Shown here piece by piece: positions 36,772-45,274 of a DNA stretch of 64,000 nt (its first letter is position 1; each line of letters opens with the position of its first letter). Source of the stretch: Synechococcus sp. SynAce01 (GTDB lineage: Bacteria > Cyanobacteriota > Cyanobacteriia > PCC-6307 > Cyanobiaceae); contig NZ_CP018091.1 in the NCBI RefSeq assembly GCF_001885215.1, positions 2,046,001-2,110,000 on the forward strand. The letters run 5' to 3'. A model generated the notes under the pieces. That model ran no database searches. It was not told the origin of the DNA and saw only the letters and a program-made list of their open reading frames with translations. The position numbers and the translations under genes are program-made.

Positions 36772-38290
36772 ACTGCTGAGCCGCTGCCTGGAGCATGCGG
36801 CCCTGGTGGCGGTGGCCATGGCACTGGCGCTGGCGATCAGTCTGCCCCTGGGGCTCTGGATCAGCCGGCGGCCGCGCTGGGCAGGCCCGGTGCTTGCCGT
36901 GGTCAGCGCGATCCAGACGATCCCGAGCCTGGCGATCTTCGGGGTGCTGATCACCGTGCCGTTGGTGGGCGGCCTGGGGGCAAGGCCGGCGATCGTCGCC
37001 CTCACCCTCTATGCCCTGCTGCCCCTGGTGCGGGGGGTCGTCACCGGCCTCACCCTGGTGCCGCAGGGGCTGAAGGAGGCGGCGATGGCCCTGGGGCTCA
37101 ACCGCCGCCAGCGCCTCTGGCGTGTGGAGGTGCCGCTCGCCCTGCCGGTGCTGATGGCCGGGGTGCGGGTGGCCATGGTGCTCACGATCGCGGTGGCGAC
37201 GATCGCCGCGGCGATCGGTGCTGGCGGGCTTGGCGTTTTTCTGTTCCGTGGCATTGCCACGGTCAACAACGGCCTGATCCTGCAGGGCGCGGTTCCGGCG
37301 GCGCTGATGGCCTTGCTGGCCGACTGGGCCCTCTCCAGCCGTCGCCGCCTGCTCGCCGGCCTGGGGCTCGCTGTGGCCCTGGCCCTGGCAGCCGGCCTCT
37401 GGCTGGCCAGGCCTGCCGCCGCACCCAGCCTTGCGATCGGCTCGAAGGCCTTCACCGAGCAGCTACTGCTGGGGGAACTGCTGGCCCAGCAGATCGAAGC
37501 GCAGACCAACTTGCGCGTGCGCCGTGACTTCGCCCTTGGTGGCACCCAGATTTGCCATGAGGCGGTGCGCTCCGGCCAGATCGCCGGCTACGTGGAGTAC
37601 ACCGGCACCGCCTGGGCTTCGGTGCTGAATCAGGCCCCCCTGCCGGCCCAGCCGGGGCTGGACCGGGCCGAGGCGGTGTATGAGCGGGCCAGGACGCTCT
37701 ACCGGCAACGCTTCGATCTCGAGATGTTCCCCTCCCTGGGCTTCGAGAACAGCTTTGCGATCCTGATCCGTGACGACCAAGCCAAGGCCCTGGGCCTCAC
37801 CAAGCTCTCCCAGTTGGCTCCGCACACGCCGCAGTGGCGCGCGGGTTTCGGTTTTGAGTTTCTCAGCCGCCCTGATGGCTACCCCGGCCTGGCCCGGCTC
37901 TATGGCCTGCGCTTCAAGGAAGCGCCCCTGGAGATGGACCTGGGCCTCACCTACCGGGCCCTGGCCGAGGGCCGGGTGGATCTGATTGCCGGCGATTCCA
38001 CCAACGGCCTGATCGAAACCCTGGCCTTGCGCAGCCTCATCGACGATCGCCAGTACTTCCCCCCGTATCAAGCCACTCCGGTGTTCAATGCGGCCGCCCT
38101 GCGGCGCTGGCCCCAGCTGCTGCCCGCGCTCAACGGTCTCGCCGGCCAGATCAGCGAAGCGGAGATGCGCCGCATGAATGCCGCCGTTGATGGCGAGGGG
38201 GAAGAGGTGGCTGCTGTGGTGCGGCGCTTCCGCCAGGGCAAGGGGTGGACAACCGCCGCCCACAAAAAAACCCCGCCAGGGCGGGGCTGA
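36743..38290 (+). CDS. Osmoprotectant ABC transporter, permease fused to substrate-binding domain
   Basis: 515 residues from ATG 36743 (MPSGATLTDELL). The first about 215 residues are a ProW/OpuCB-type permease with five or six helices and the EAA-like loop (GLKEAAMALGLNRRQRLWRVEVPLALP). The remainder is an OpuAC/ProX-type binding domain: IGSKAFTEQLLLGELLAQQI, EYTGTAWASVL and YRALAEGRVDLIAGDSTNG. Such fusions import glycine betaine, choline or related osmolytes. The matching ATPase is not adjacent. Its last codons run into the terminator of the opposing tRNA gene, so the C-terminal tail (HKKTPPGRG) is encoded by that hairpin. Confidence 0.9.
   Translation: MPSGATLTDELLSRCLEHAALVAVAMALALAISLPLGLWISRRPRWAGPVLAVVSAIQTIPSLAIFGVLITVPLVGGLGARPAIVALTLYALLPLVRGVVTGLTLVPQGLKEAAMALGLNRRQRLWRVEVPLALPVLMAGVRVAMVLTIAVATIAAAIGAGGLGVFLFRGIATVNNGLILQGAVPAALMALLADWALSSRRRLLAGLGLAVALALAAGLWLARPAAAPSLAIGSKAFTEQLLLGELLAQQIEAQTNLRVRRDFALGGTQICHEAVRSGQIAGYVEYTGTAWASVLNQAPLPAQPGLDRAEAVYERARTLYRQRFDLEMFPSLGFENSFAILIRDDQAKALGLTKLSQLAPHTPQWRAGFGFEFLSRPDGYPGLARLYGLRFKEAPLEMDLGLTYRALAEGRVDLIAGDSTNGLIETLALRSLIDDRQYFPPYQATPVFNAAALRRWPQLLPALNGLAGQISEAEMRRMNAAVDGEGEEVAAVVRRFRQGKGWTTAAHKKTPPGRG
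38264..38286 (-). terminator. Intrinsic terminator of the tRNA-Pro gene
   Basis: On the minus strand a GC-rich hairpin (CCCCGCC / GGCGGGG, 38271-38286) is followed by seven T. It lies about 50 bases downstream of the tRNA 3' end and inside the 3' end of the convergent transporter gene. Confidence 0.85.
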
Positions 38291-38334
38291 GGGGTGAAAG
38301 AAAGCAGATCACCAAAAAAGTGAACCCTGTGGAA

Positions 38335-38408
38335 TCGGAGCGGCGGGATTTGAACCCACGACCCCCACTACCCCAAAGTGGTGCGCTACCAAGCTGCGCT
38401 ACGCCCCG
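38335..38408 (-). tRNA. tRNA-Pro (anticodon GGG)
   Basis: 74 nt on the minus strand. The acceptor arm CGGGGCG pairs near the 3' end (CGCTCCG, with one wobble), the D arm is GCGCAGCTTGGTAGCGC, and the anticodon stem CCACT/AGTGG encloses loop TTGGGGT, so the anticodon is GGG, reading CCC/CCT proline codons. The T arm is GTGGGTTCAAATCCCGC. CCA is not encoded. Confidence 0.95.
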
Positions 38409-38423
38409 GTTGAAGCGAAGCTA

Positions 38424-38786
38424 TCACAGCTCCTGGGGCAGCCATTTCTCCCAGTGGCGACGGCGTTTCAGCTGCTGCAGGATCCTGGTGGTGAGCCGCT
38501 CCCGCCCCAGGCCGGCATAGCCCCAGAGCCGTAGGCGGCGTGCCAGCAGCCGCAACTGGGACAGGCTCAGACCGGCGAGGCGCAGCTCGGGCTGACGCCG
38601 CCAGGCACTGGCGGCCACGGGCATGGCTTCGCCCTGCCGTTGGCCTGGCCAACTCTCCAGGGCACCGCCTGCCATCCATTCCGGCACCAGCACGAACAGC
38701 ACGGCCAGCAGCCCATAGAGCTCGACGAGACCCTTTGGCAAAGGGTGAAGGTGGCGCTTGGCGTCTGACCTGGGGGGTAGATCCAA
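38424..38786 (-). CDS. Conserved hypothetical protein, helical
   Basis: 120 residues. A hydrophobic stretch near residues 20-40 (LVELYGLLAVLFVLVPEWMAG) is followed by a basic helical C-terminal domain, LAGLSLSQLRLLARRLRLWG and LGRERLTTRILQQLKRRRHW. The second half looks like a SAP or Rho-N type helix-turn-helix nucleic-acid binder. Function unknown. It lies 15 bases upstream of the tRNA and on the same strand as the small genes before it (38793-40373), with short gaps. Confidence 0.65.
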   Translation of the reverse strand: MDLPPRSDAKRHLHPLPKGLVELYGLLAVLFVLVPEWMAGGALESWPGQRQGEAMPVAASAWRRQPELRLAGLSLSQLRLLARRLRLWGYAGLGRERLTTRILQQLKRRRHWEKWLPQEL

Positions 38787-38792
38787 GACGGT

Positions 38793-38978
38793 TCAGAGCA
38801 GGGTGCCTTGCGGCTTGGGAGTCCGTTGGGGCGGGGCCTCCAGGGCCGGCGCCTCCTTCCACAACAGGGGTGGTTCCAGCGGCCCGTTCAAGCGGGCATA
38901 CCAGAAGACCATGGCGAACACCAGGCCCAGGGTGGCCGCGAGCAGAAGAATCACCGTGCGATCAGGAAGGGTGCCCAT
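38793..38978 (-). CDS. Single-helix small membrane protein
   Basis: 61 residues from ATG 38978 (MGTLPDRTVILLLAATLGLV), preferred because it starts just before the membrane helix and does not overlap the upstream gene. The C-terminus is Pro-rich (LEAPPQRTPKPQG). No family. It lies 5 bases after the secreted-protein gene upstream, so the two are one unit. Confidence 0.6.
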   Translation of the reverse strand: MGTLPDRTVILLLAATLGLVFAMVFWYARLNGPLEPPLLWKEAPALEAPPQRTPKPQGTLL

Positions 38979-38983
38979 AGCGC

Positions 38984-39322
38984 TCAGACCTGGTCGGTGC
39001 GCAGGCACTGAATCCGCATCGGCAGACGCTCCACAGTGAGTTCATCGCCCCTGAGGATCAGGCGCAGGGAATCGTTGCCATAGCGCACACCGGGCAGGGT
39101 GGAGGTTTCCCGGAACAGGGTGGTGACAGATCTCCCGGAGATCAGGGCCGCCTGGGCGTCGTTGCGCTCGACAATCACCTTGCTCTGGTTGCGGCAGAGA
39201 AAACTGTCGCGGCTGTCGTAGTTCTCCCACCAAGGAGAGCCCACGGCCAGGTTGGCCGCCTGGGCGGGCAGCCCGAGAAGCAAGGCAGTGGCTGCGATCA
39301 GCGCGTGAAACCGGGTTGACAT
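38984..39322 (-). CDS. Secreted protein, MliC-like (lysozyme inhibitor fold)
   Basis: 112 residues. A clear signal peptide (FHALIAATALLLGLPAQAA) gives a mature part of about 90 residues with one cysteine near each end (SFLCRNQSKVIVERND and RIQCLR) and VRYGNDSLRLILRGDELTVE between. Size, paired cysteines and the xxC...V.V...GVRY...L..GDE..VE pattern resemble MliC/PliC C-type lysozyme inhibitors, a periplasmic eight-strand fold. This is a weak match by eye, so the role is tentative. It lies 4 bases after msrA on the same strand. Confidence 0.6.
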   Translation of the reverse strand: MSTRFHALIAATALLLGLPAQAANLAVGSPWWENYDSRDSFLCRNQSKVIVERNDAQAALISGRSVTTLFRETSTLPGVRYGNDSLRLILRGDELTVERLPMRIQCLRTDQV

Positions 39323-39326
39323 CTAC

Positions 39327-40091
39327 TCAGAGGCGGATCGGGGTGTTAGAGCTGCGCAGCACGCAGTGCTGCACCGACCAGTCGTACTGCTCCCAGACCT
39401 CTGGCGCCAGCAGGAAGGCACTGCCTGGAAAAGGCGTGAGCCGCACTCCGCTGGGCCGGGCGGAGCAATAGGGGCGGCTGCCAGGCCTCGCCAGGTATTG
39501 CTGGTGATGGGTTTCGGCAAAGAAGAAGGGGCGATCCGCCACGATCTCCGTGGTGATTTCTCCAAAACCTGCGGCCGTGAGCTGGCCCTGGTAGTGGCGG
39601 GCGCTGGCTTGGGCGAGGTTGAGCTGGTCGGCGTTGCGGGTCACGATCGCCGAGCGGTACTGGCTGCCGGTGTCATGGCCCTGGGCCATGCCCTGGGTGG
39701 GGTCGTGGCATTCCCAGAACAGCTTGAGCAGATCGCTGAAGCCCACCTGCTCGGTGTTCCAGACCACCCGCACCGCTTCGGTATGGCCGGTTCGGCCGGA
39801 GCAGACCTCGTCGTAGGTGGGATTCGGCGTATGGCCGGCGGCATAACCAACCGCCGTGCTCACGACACCGGGCAGGCGCCAGAATCCCTTCTCTGCCCCC
39901 CAGAAACAGCCGCAGCCGAACAGAACCTCCTGTTGATTGGGTTCCAGTTCAGCCTTCAGGGCCGACCCCAGCACCTGATGGGTGGTTTCCGTGGCGATCG
40001 GGCTGGGCCGCCCAGGCAGGGCTTCTTCGGCCGTGACGATCCTCCCTTTGGGGCTGCTGGCCGTTGATGTGAACAGTCCGAACACCGACAA
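39327..40091 (-). CDS. msrA: Peptide methionine sulfoxide reductase MsrA
   Basis: 254 residues; the N-terminal 55 precede the catalytic domain and make it a little longer than average. The active site VLFGCGCFWGAEKGFWRLPG contains the catalytic Cys. GYAAGHTPNPTYDEVCSGRT, ECHDPTQGMAQGHDTGSQYR and YHQ-type segments (here HHQQYLARPGSRPYCS) follow. It repairs (S)-methionine sulfoxide in oxidised proteins with thioredoxin. First gene of a short run with the secreted and small membrane proteins. Confidence 0.95.
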   Translation of the reverse strand: MSVFGLFTSTASSPKGRIVTAEEALPGRPSPIATETTHQVLGSALKAELEPNQQEVLFGCGCFWGAEKGFWRLPGVVSTAVGYAAGHTPNPTYDEVCSGRTGHTEAVRVVWNTEQVGFSDLLKLFWECHDPTQGMAQGHDTGSQYRSAIVTRNADQLNLAQASARHYQGQLTAAGFGEITTEIVADRPFFFAETHHQQYLARPGSRPYCSARPSGVRLTPFPGSAFLLAPEVWEQYDWSVQHCVLRSSNTPIRL

Positions 40092-40109
40092 AATGCTGCT
40101 GCCGCAACC

Positions 40110-40373
40110 CTAGGCAGGGGTTTCGACCTGTGGCGCCGACTCCAGGGAGACGTGGTTCAGCAGGGTGGTGGTGAAGGCGAACAGCAGAAACGGCAGCGAG
40201 AGCACCAGGATCATGCCAACGCCCACCAGGGCAAAGATGGGTTTGCTCGAGCCCATCAGGGCCAGGCCCGCCGCCAGGCTCACGAAGATCACCACCATCC
40301 AGATCAGCACCTGGCCGTAGATGTCGCCGAAGGTGAGGGTGCACCGCAATTTGTAGGCCTTGGTGGTCTCCAT
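40110..40373 (-). CDS. Two-helix membrane protein, hypothetical
   Basis: 87 residues. Short N-terminal polar part (METTKAYKLRCTLTFGD), then helices YGQVLIWMVVIFVSLAAGLA and IFALVGVGMILVLSLPFLLF with a short loop, and a polar tail. From memory, small proteins of this kind are common in picocyanobacteria, but I know no function. Same strand as msrA, 18 bases upstream of it. Confidence 0.65.
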   Translation of the reverse strand: METTKAYKLRCTLTFGDIYGQVLIWMVVIFVSLAAGLALMGSSKPIFALVGVGMILVLSLPFLLFAFTTTLLNHVSLESAPQVETPA

Positions 40374-40493
40374 GGCGTGAACACGGGATCGATCCAGCTA
40401 AGCGCCGGTTGGAGCCTCTGATCGCTCACGTCAACAACTCGTTTGGTTCGGCCCTATCGGTTTGATCGCCGGATCGGCTGGTCTTGGTGTGGA

Positions 40494-42242
40494 TCAGGCC
40501 ACCTGCAGCTGCTCTTCGGCCTTCTGCCGCTCCCAGAGGCGGCGGTAGGTGCCGGGTTCAGCGAGCAGCTCCTGGTGGCGGCCCTGTTGCACCAGGCGGC
40601 CGTCGTCGAGCACCAGCACCCGATCACAGGCCGCCGCTGCCGAGAGCTGGTGGCTGACCATCAGGATCGTGCGGTCGCGTTGTTCACGGATCGAGCTCAG
40701 AATCGCGGCGGCGGTGTTGTTGTCCACGCTCGCCAGGGCATCGTCGAGCACCAGCAGCGGGGCGTCCACCATCAGGGCGCGGCCGAGGGCGGCCCGTTGC
40801 CGCTGGCCGCCGCTGAGGGTGATCCCCCGTTCGCCTACCAGAGTCTGATAGCCGTCCGGGAAGCCGCGGATGTCGCCTTCCAGGCGCGCTTCCCGCGCCA
40901 CCGATTCCACCCGCTCCAGGTCGGCGTCTGGATCGCCGTAACGCAGGTTGTCGGCCAGGGAGGCGGTGAACAGATAGCCCTCCTGGGGCACCAGGGCCAC
41001 CAGGCGGCGGAGGTCATGGAGCGCCAGGTCGGTGACGTCGACACCATCGATGAACAGCGCCCGTGCGGGCACCTCCACCATGCGGCCCAGGGCCCGGGCG
41101 AGGGTGGTCTTGCCGGATCCCACGGGCCCCACCACGGCCACCAGCTCGCCGGGATGCAGGCTGAAGCTCACATCACTGAGCGCCTCGCGCTGGGCGCCGT
41201 CGTAGCGAACGGTGAGGCCACGGGCTTCGATGCCACCGCGCCCTGCCACCGCAGCCGGCAACGGCTGATCCGGGGAGACCACGCGGGGCGTCCTTGAGAG
41301 CAGCTCCTCCACCCGATCCAGGCTCACCTGCCCGGTCTGGAAGGTGTTCAAGGTGAAGCCCAGCAGGGCGGTGGGGAAGACCAACCGCTCCACAAACAGG
41401 ATCAGGGCCACCAGATTGCCGATGCTCAGCCGGCCGCTCTCGAGCTGGCCGCTGCCGAAGGCGAGCAGCAGCAGCAGGCTGATCGAGGAAATTCCTTCCA
41501 GCAGCGGGAACAGGGTGCTGCGGGTGCGGGCCAGGGAGAGGGCCGAATCGCGGTAGTCGCGATTGCGCTCGGCGAAGGCTTCCTGCTCGTTGTTCTCCTG
41601 GCCGTAGATCTTGATGGCGCTGATTCCAGAGAGATCCTCCTGAATCAGATCGGAGAGATGGGCCAGCGATTCCTGCTGCCGCCGTTGCTGCCGCATCATC
41701 CGGCCGCCGAACAGGCGCACCACCATCAACATGCCCGGATAGAGCCCCACGGCTGCCAGGGTCAGCAGCGGGTCGATCGCCAGCATCGCCGGCAGGGTGA
41801 GCGCATAGGCCAGGCCGGTGTTGGTGAGGCTGAGAATGGCAAAACCCAGCAGCCGCCGCACGTTCTCGACATCGCTGGTGGAGCGGCTGATGACATCGCC
41901 GCTGCCGGCGGTCTGTACCCAGCCCGGCTCCTGGCGCAGCATGTGCTCGAACACCTGCTGGCGCAGGCTCGCCTCCACCTGGCGTCCAACGCCGAACACC
42001 AGCATGCGGGAGACCAGCCGGGCTACCCCCATCAAGCTGGCCAGCAGGACGATCCAGCCGGCCTGGCGCAACACGGCTGAGATGGCGAACCCGTCCTGCA
42101 GGTCGTCGATCACACCCCGGACCATCAGGGGGATCATCACGCTCAGGAGGTTGACCACCAGCAGCGCCACGGCGCCTTTGGCCAGCACGCGGCGGTGCGG
42201 GCGGAGGTATTTCCAGAGCAGGCCGGGTCGGATGGCGGCCAT
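40494..42242 (-). CDS. ABC exporter half-transporter (permease plus ATPase)
   Basis: 582 residues. Six membrane helices in the first about 320 residues (exporter type I fold), then a nucleotide-binding domain: Walker A VVGPVGSGKTTLARALG, Q-loop LVALVPQEGYLFTASL, signature LSGGQRQRAALGRALM, Walker B PLLVLDDALASVDNNT, H-loop MVSHQ. The residue after Walker B is Asp rather than the catalytic Glu, as in the non-canonical half of MdlAB-type heterodimers. No partner half is adjacent. Substrate unknown; it is closest in look to MdlA/YheI-type exporters. Confidence 0.92.
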   Translation of the reverse strand: MAAIRPGLLWKYLRPHRRVLAKGAVALLVVNLLSVMIPLMVRGVIDDLQDGFAISAVLRQAGWIVLLASLMGVARLVSRMLVFGVGRQVEASLRQQVFEHMLRQEPGWVQTAGSGDVISRSTSDVENVRRLLGFAILSLTNTGLAYALTLPAMLAIDPLLTLAAVGLYPGMLMVVRLFGGRMMRQQRRQQESLAHLSDLIQEDLSGISAIKIYGQENNEQEAFAERNRDYRDSALSLARTRSTLFPLLEGISSISLLLLLAFGSGQLESGRLSIGNLVALILFVERLVFPTALLGFTLNTFQTGQVSLDRVEELLSRTPRVVSPDQPLPAAVAGRGGIEARGLTVRYDGAQREALSDVSFSLHPGELVAVVGPVGSGKTTLARALGRMVEVPARALFIDGVDVTDLALHDLRRLVALVPQEGYLFTASLADNLRYGDPDADLERVESVAREARLEGDIRGFPDGYQTLVGERGITLSGGQRQRAALGRALMVDAPLLVLDDALASVDNNTAAAILSSIREQRDRTILMVSHQLSAAAACDRVLVLDDGRLVQQGRHQELLAEPGTYRRLWERQKAEEQLQVA

Positions 42243-42357
42243 GGAGCCAGGCAGGGCCCTCCAACCTACGAATCCTCTTGACGCCGCGCGGCCGGCCGTC
42301 GATGCCAGAGTTGAGCATCAGTCGCAATGGGCAGGGCGCAATGGGCAGGGACTGCCG

Positions 42358-42684
42358 ATGACGAATTCCAGCCAGGGCGCCGCCCAGGTGCATCCCCTCC
42401 ATGCCACCGACCGGGACGTCATTGATGGGCTGCTCGCGGTGGAGCAACCCGAAGAGACCCAGCTGGTGGATCTGGCCCGGCTGTTGATTCGCTACGACGG
42501 CTTTCCCGGCGCCGAAGACCTCCAGTTGGACCTGGCCAAGACCCTGCGCCACTGGGGTCTCAGCCGTGACCAGTTGCACCAGCGCACCCGGGCTCTCTGG
42601 TCTTCGGGTTACCGCCCAGGCATGGCGGTGGGCGGCGATGCGGTGGGCAGTGGTTTTGATACGGCGGCCCAGGACACCCCCTGA
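42358..42684 (+). CDS. DUF3288 family protein
   Basis: 108 residues from ATG 42358 (MTNSSQGAAQVHPLHATDRD). Family signature HPLHATDRDVIDGLLAVEQP, then LARLLIRYDGFPGAEDLQLD and LRHWGLSRDQLHQRTR. It is a cyanobacterial family of unknown function, helical and soluble. The open frame extends far upstream on the other side of the ABC exporter start, but the family begins here. Downstream are a tandem repeat and a terminator, so it is monocistronic. Confidence 0.85.
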   Translation: MTNSSQGAAQVHPLHATDRDVIDGLLAVEQPEETQLVDLARLLIRYDGFPGAEDLQLDLAKTLRHWGLSRDQLHQRTRALWSSGYRPGMAVGGDAVGSGFDTAAQDTP

Positions 42685-42702
42685 AGCGCACCGATCGCTC
42701 GG

Positions 42703-42730
42703 ATTTCAGCGTTCAGATTTCAGCGTTCAG
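42703..42730. repeat. 14-bp perfect tandem duplication
   Basis: ATTTCAGCGTTCAG occurs twice in direct succession (42703-42716 and 42717-42730) between the DUF3288 stop and the terminator. Probably replication slippage. Confidence 0.9.
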
Positions 42731-42760
42731 GGGGATAATCAACGCTTCCCCATCACCCGG

Positions 42761-42789
42761 CCCGGCGTGCTTTGCACCCGGGTTTTTTT
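42761..42789 (+). terminator. Intrinsic terminator after DUF3288 gene
   Basis: CCCGG-C-GTGC, loop TTT, GCAC-CCGGG, followed by seven T. The stem has one bulged C. It should stop DUF3288 transcripts before trpD. Confidence 0.85.
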
Positions 42790-42903
42790 CTGAGCCTTGC
42801 GGCCTCTGCGGCTGTCCACTCAGCGGCCTACTCAGCTACCCACTCAGCTGCCCACTCAACGGATCCCTTTGTCCGGATCCTCCTGGATTCCAACCCCCGA
42901 CCG

Positions 42904-43992
42904 ATGTCCCCATCTACAGCCCCATCCACAGCCCCATCCACCGCCTGGCCTGCCCTGCTGGAGACGCTTCTGGAGGGTGAATCGATGGGGGCGGGTGAGG
43001 CCACGGGGCTGATGCGCGGCTGGATCGACGGCCAGATTGAACCCGAGCTCACCGGTGCCCTGCTGGCCGCCCTGCGGGCCAAGGGGGTGAGCGGCGTCGA
43101 ATTGGCGGCAATGGCCCAGGTGCTGCGCCAGGCCGTGGCCCTGCCCTGCCCGCGGCCCTCGCTGCGCCTGGTTGACACCTGTGGCACCGGGGGTGATGGG
43201 GCGGGCAGCTTCAACATCTCCACCGCCGTGGCCTTTGTGGCCGCCGCCTGCGGTGCCAGCGTCGCCAAGCACGGCAATCGCAGTGCCAGCGGCAAGGTGG
43301 GCTCCGCCGACGTGCTCGAAGCCCTCGGTCTCAACCTCAAAGCTCCGCCCAGTGCGGTGATCGGGGCCTTGCCCCGCAGTGGGGTTACCTTCCTGTTCGC
43401 GCCTGGCTGGCATCCGGCCCTGGTGGGCCTGGCTCCGCTGCGCCGGCGCCTGGGCGTGCGCACGGTGTTCAATCTGCTGGGTCCACTGGTCAATCCGCTT
43501 GTGCCCGAGGCCCAGGTGATCGGTGTGGCCCGGCTGGACCTGCTTGAACCGATGGCCGACGCCCTGCTCCGCCTCGGCGTCGAGCGGGCCGTGGTGGTCC
43601 ATGGCGCTGGCGGCCTCGACGAGGCCTCCCTCGCGGGACCAAGCCAGTTGCGGTTGGTGGAGCAGGGAGCAGTGCAGGCCCTGGAGATCGACCCAGCGGC
43701 GATGGGTCTGCAGCCGGCTCCGTTGGAGGCCCTCGCCGGCGGCGACCTGGCCATGAGCCAGCAGATCCTTGCGGACGTGCTGCAGGGGGGCGGCAGCCTG
43801 GCCCAACGGCAGGTGGTGGCATTGAATGCCGCGCTGGTGCTCTGGGCCGCCGCCGAGGCCTCCTCGATTCAAGAAGGGCTGGAGCAGGCCACGGCCGTGC
43901 TGGCCACGGGCCAGAGCTGGCAGCGGCTGCTGGCCTTGCGTGACGCGCTGGATCCAAGCGGGCCTGCTGCTGGTGTTGCTGGTGCGGGATAA
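42904..43992 (+). CDS. trpD: Anthranilate phosphoribosyltransferase
   Basis: 362 residues from ATG 42904. The frame extends upstream to a TTG inside the terminator, through short CACTCAG-type repeats, which is not credible as coding start. It transfers phosphoribose from PRPP to anthranilate in tryptophan synthesis. Motifs: VDTCGTGGDGAGSFNIST (PRPP pyrophosphate), KHGNRSASGKVGSADVLEAL and FNLLGPLVNPLVPEAQVIGV. The N-terminus carries a short repeat SPSTAPSTAPSTA from duplicated CCATCCACAGC units. Followed 18 bases later by carA. Confidence 0.95.
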   Translation: MSPSTAPSTAPSTAWPALLETLLEGESMGAGEATGLMRGWIDGQIEPELTGALLAALRAKGVSGVELAAMAQVLRQAVALPCPRPSLRLVDTCGTGGDGAGSFNISTAVAFVAAACGASVAKHGNRSASGKVGSADVLEALGLNLKAPPSAVIGALPRSGVTFLFAPGWHPALVGLAPLRRRLGVRTVFNLLGPLVNPLVPEAQVIGVARLDLLEPMADALLRLGVERAVVVHGAGGLDEASLAGPSQLRLVEQGAVQALEIDPAAMGLQPAPLEALAGGDLAMSQQILADVLQGGGSLAQRQVVALNAALVLWAAAEASSIQEGLEQATAVLATGQSWQRLLALRDALDPSGPAAGVAGAG

Positions 43993-44010
43993 TGGCTTTA
44001 ACAAGCTTCA

Positions 44011-45171
44011 GTGCCGTTGACTGCCGCCTCTCCCCCTGCCCCTGGTGAGGCGCTGCTGGTGCTGGCGGATGGCACCTTGCTGCGCGGCCTTGCCTTCGGG
44101 GCGGTTGGAACCGCCATCGGCGAAGTGGTGTTCAACACCGGCATGACCGGCTATCAGGAGGTGATCACCGATCCCAGCTACGTCGGTCAGTTGGTCACCT
44201 TCACTTACCCGGAATTGGGCAACACCGGCATCAATGCCGAGGATCAAGAAGCCGATTCCCCTCAAGTGCGCGGCGTGATTGCCCGCCAGCTGGCTCCGGC
44301 CCCAAGCAGCTGGCGCTCCAGCGGCTCCTTGGCCAGCTGGCTCGAGCGCCATGGGGTGGTGGGAATCGCCGGGGTGGATACCCGCGCCCTGGTGCGGCGC
44401 TTGCGTGACGGCGGCGCCATCAATGGGGCGATCAGCAGCGATGGCAGCGATCCCCACAGCCTGCTGGAGCAGGTGCGCCAGAGCCCGTCGATGGAGGGCC
44501 TCAACCTGGCCGCGCAGGTGAGCACCAAGGCGCCCTACGAGTGGAACGAGCTTTGCCAGGCCGGCTTTGATCAACGCCAGCAGGCCCGTCCCAGCGATCC
44601 CTACCGGGTCGTGGCGATCGATTTCGGCATCAAGCGGGGCATCCTTGAGCGCCTCGCCGCCCATGGTTGTCAGGTGAGCGTGCTGCCGGCTGACAGCGGC
44701 ATCGAGCAGGTGCTGGCCCTGGCCCCTGAAGGGGTCTTCCTCTCCAATGGTCCTGGTGATCCAGCCGCCGTGACGGCCGGCATCCAGCTGGCGGAGGGCT
44801 TGCTGGCGCAGGCCGATCTGCCCACGTTCGGGATCTGCCTTGGCCATCAGATTCTTGGCCTGGCCCTCGGCGGCAGCACCTACAAGCTGACCTTTGGCCA
44901 CCGGGGTCTGAACCATCCCTGTGGCGGTCGGGGGCTGGTGGAGATCACCAGCCAGAACCACGGGTTCGCCCTCGATGCCGCCTCCTTGCCAGGCGATCAG
45001 GTGGAGATCACCCATCGCAACCTCAACGACGACACCGTGGCGGCCCTGCGCCACCGTCACCAACCGGTTTTTGGGATTCAGTACCACCCGGAAGCCAGCC
45101 CGGGACCCCACGATGCCGATCACCACTTCGGCCGTTTCGTGGCCTTGATGGCGGAGCGTCGCAGCGCCTGA
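44011..45171 (+). CDS. carA: Carbamoyl-phosphate synthase small subunit
   Basis: 386 residues from GTG 44011. It supplies ammonia from glutamine to CarB for arginine and pyrimidine synthesis. N-terminal CarA domain ([29 protein letters not shown]), then a class I glutamine amidotransferase: FLSNGPGDP (oxyanion), [16 protein letters not shown] with the nucleophile Cys, and [20 protein letters not shown] with the His-Glu pair. The tight spacing to trpD suggests read-through transcription. CarB is not in the window. Confidence 0.97.
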   Translation: MPLTAASPPAPGEALLVLADGTLLRGLAFGAVGTAIGEVVFNTGMTGYQEVITDPSYVGQLVTFTYPELGNTGINAEDQEADSPQVRGVIARQLAPAPSSWRSSGSLASWLERHGVVGIAGVDTRALVRRLRDGGAINGAISSDGSDPHSLLEQVRQSPSMEGLNLAAQVSTKAPYEWNELCQAGFDQRQQARPSDPYRVVAIDFGIKRGILERLAAHGCQVSVLPADSGIEQVLALAPEGVFLSNGPGDPAAVTAGIQLAEGLLAQADLPTFGICLGHQILGLALGGSTYKLTFGHRGLNHPCGGRGLVEITSQNHGFALDAASLPGDQVEITHRNLNDDTVAALRHRHQPVFGIQYHPEASPGPHDADHHFGRFVALMAERRSA

Positions 45172-45274
45172 ATCGGCAGAAATTTGCTGATTTTGTGTTG
45201 GCTTCAGTCCTTCTCCCATTCACTCCCTACACTTCCATCGCCGTCACGCCTCGGGGCTTAGGGACATTCCTGAA

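Noticed and set aside
44008-45219. 403-codon minus-strand frame over carA
   Set aside because: Antisense shadow of a clear CarA; no features of its own.
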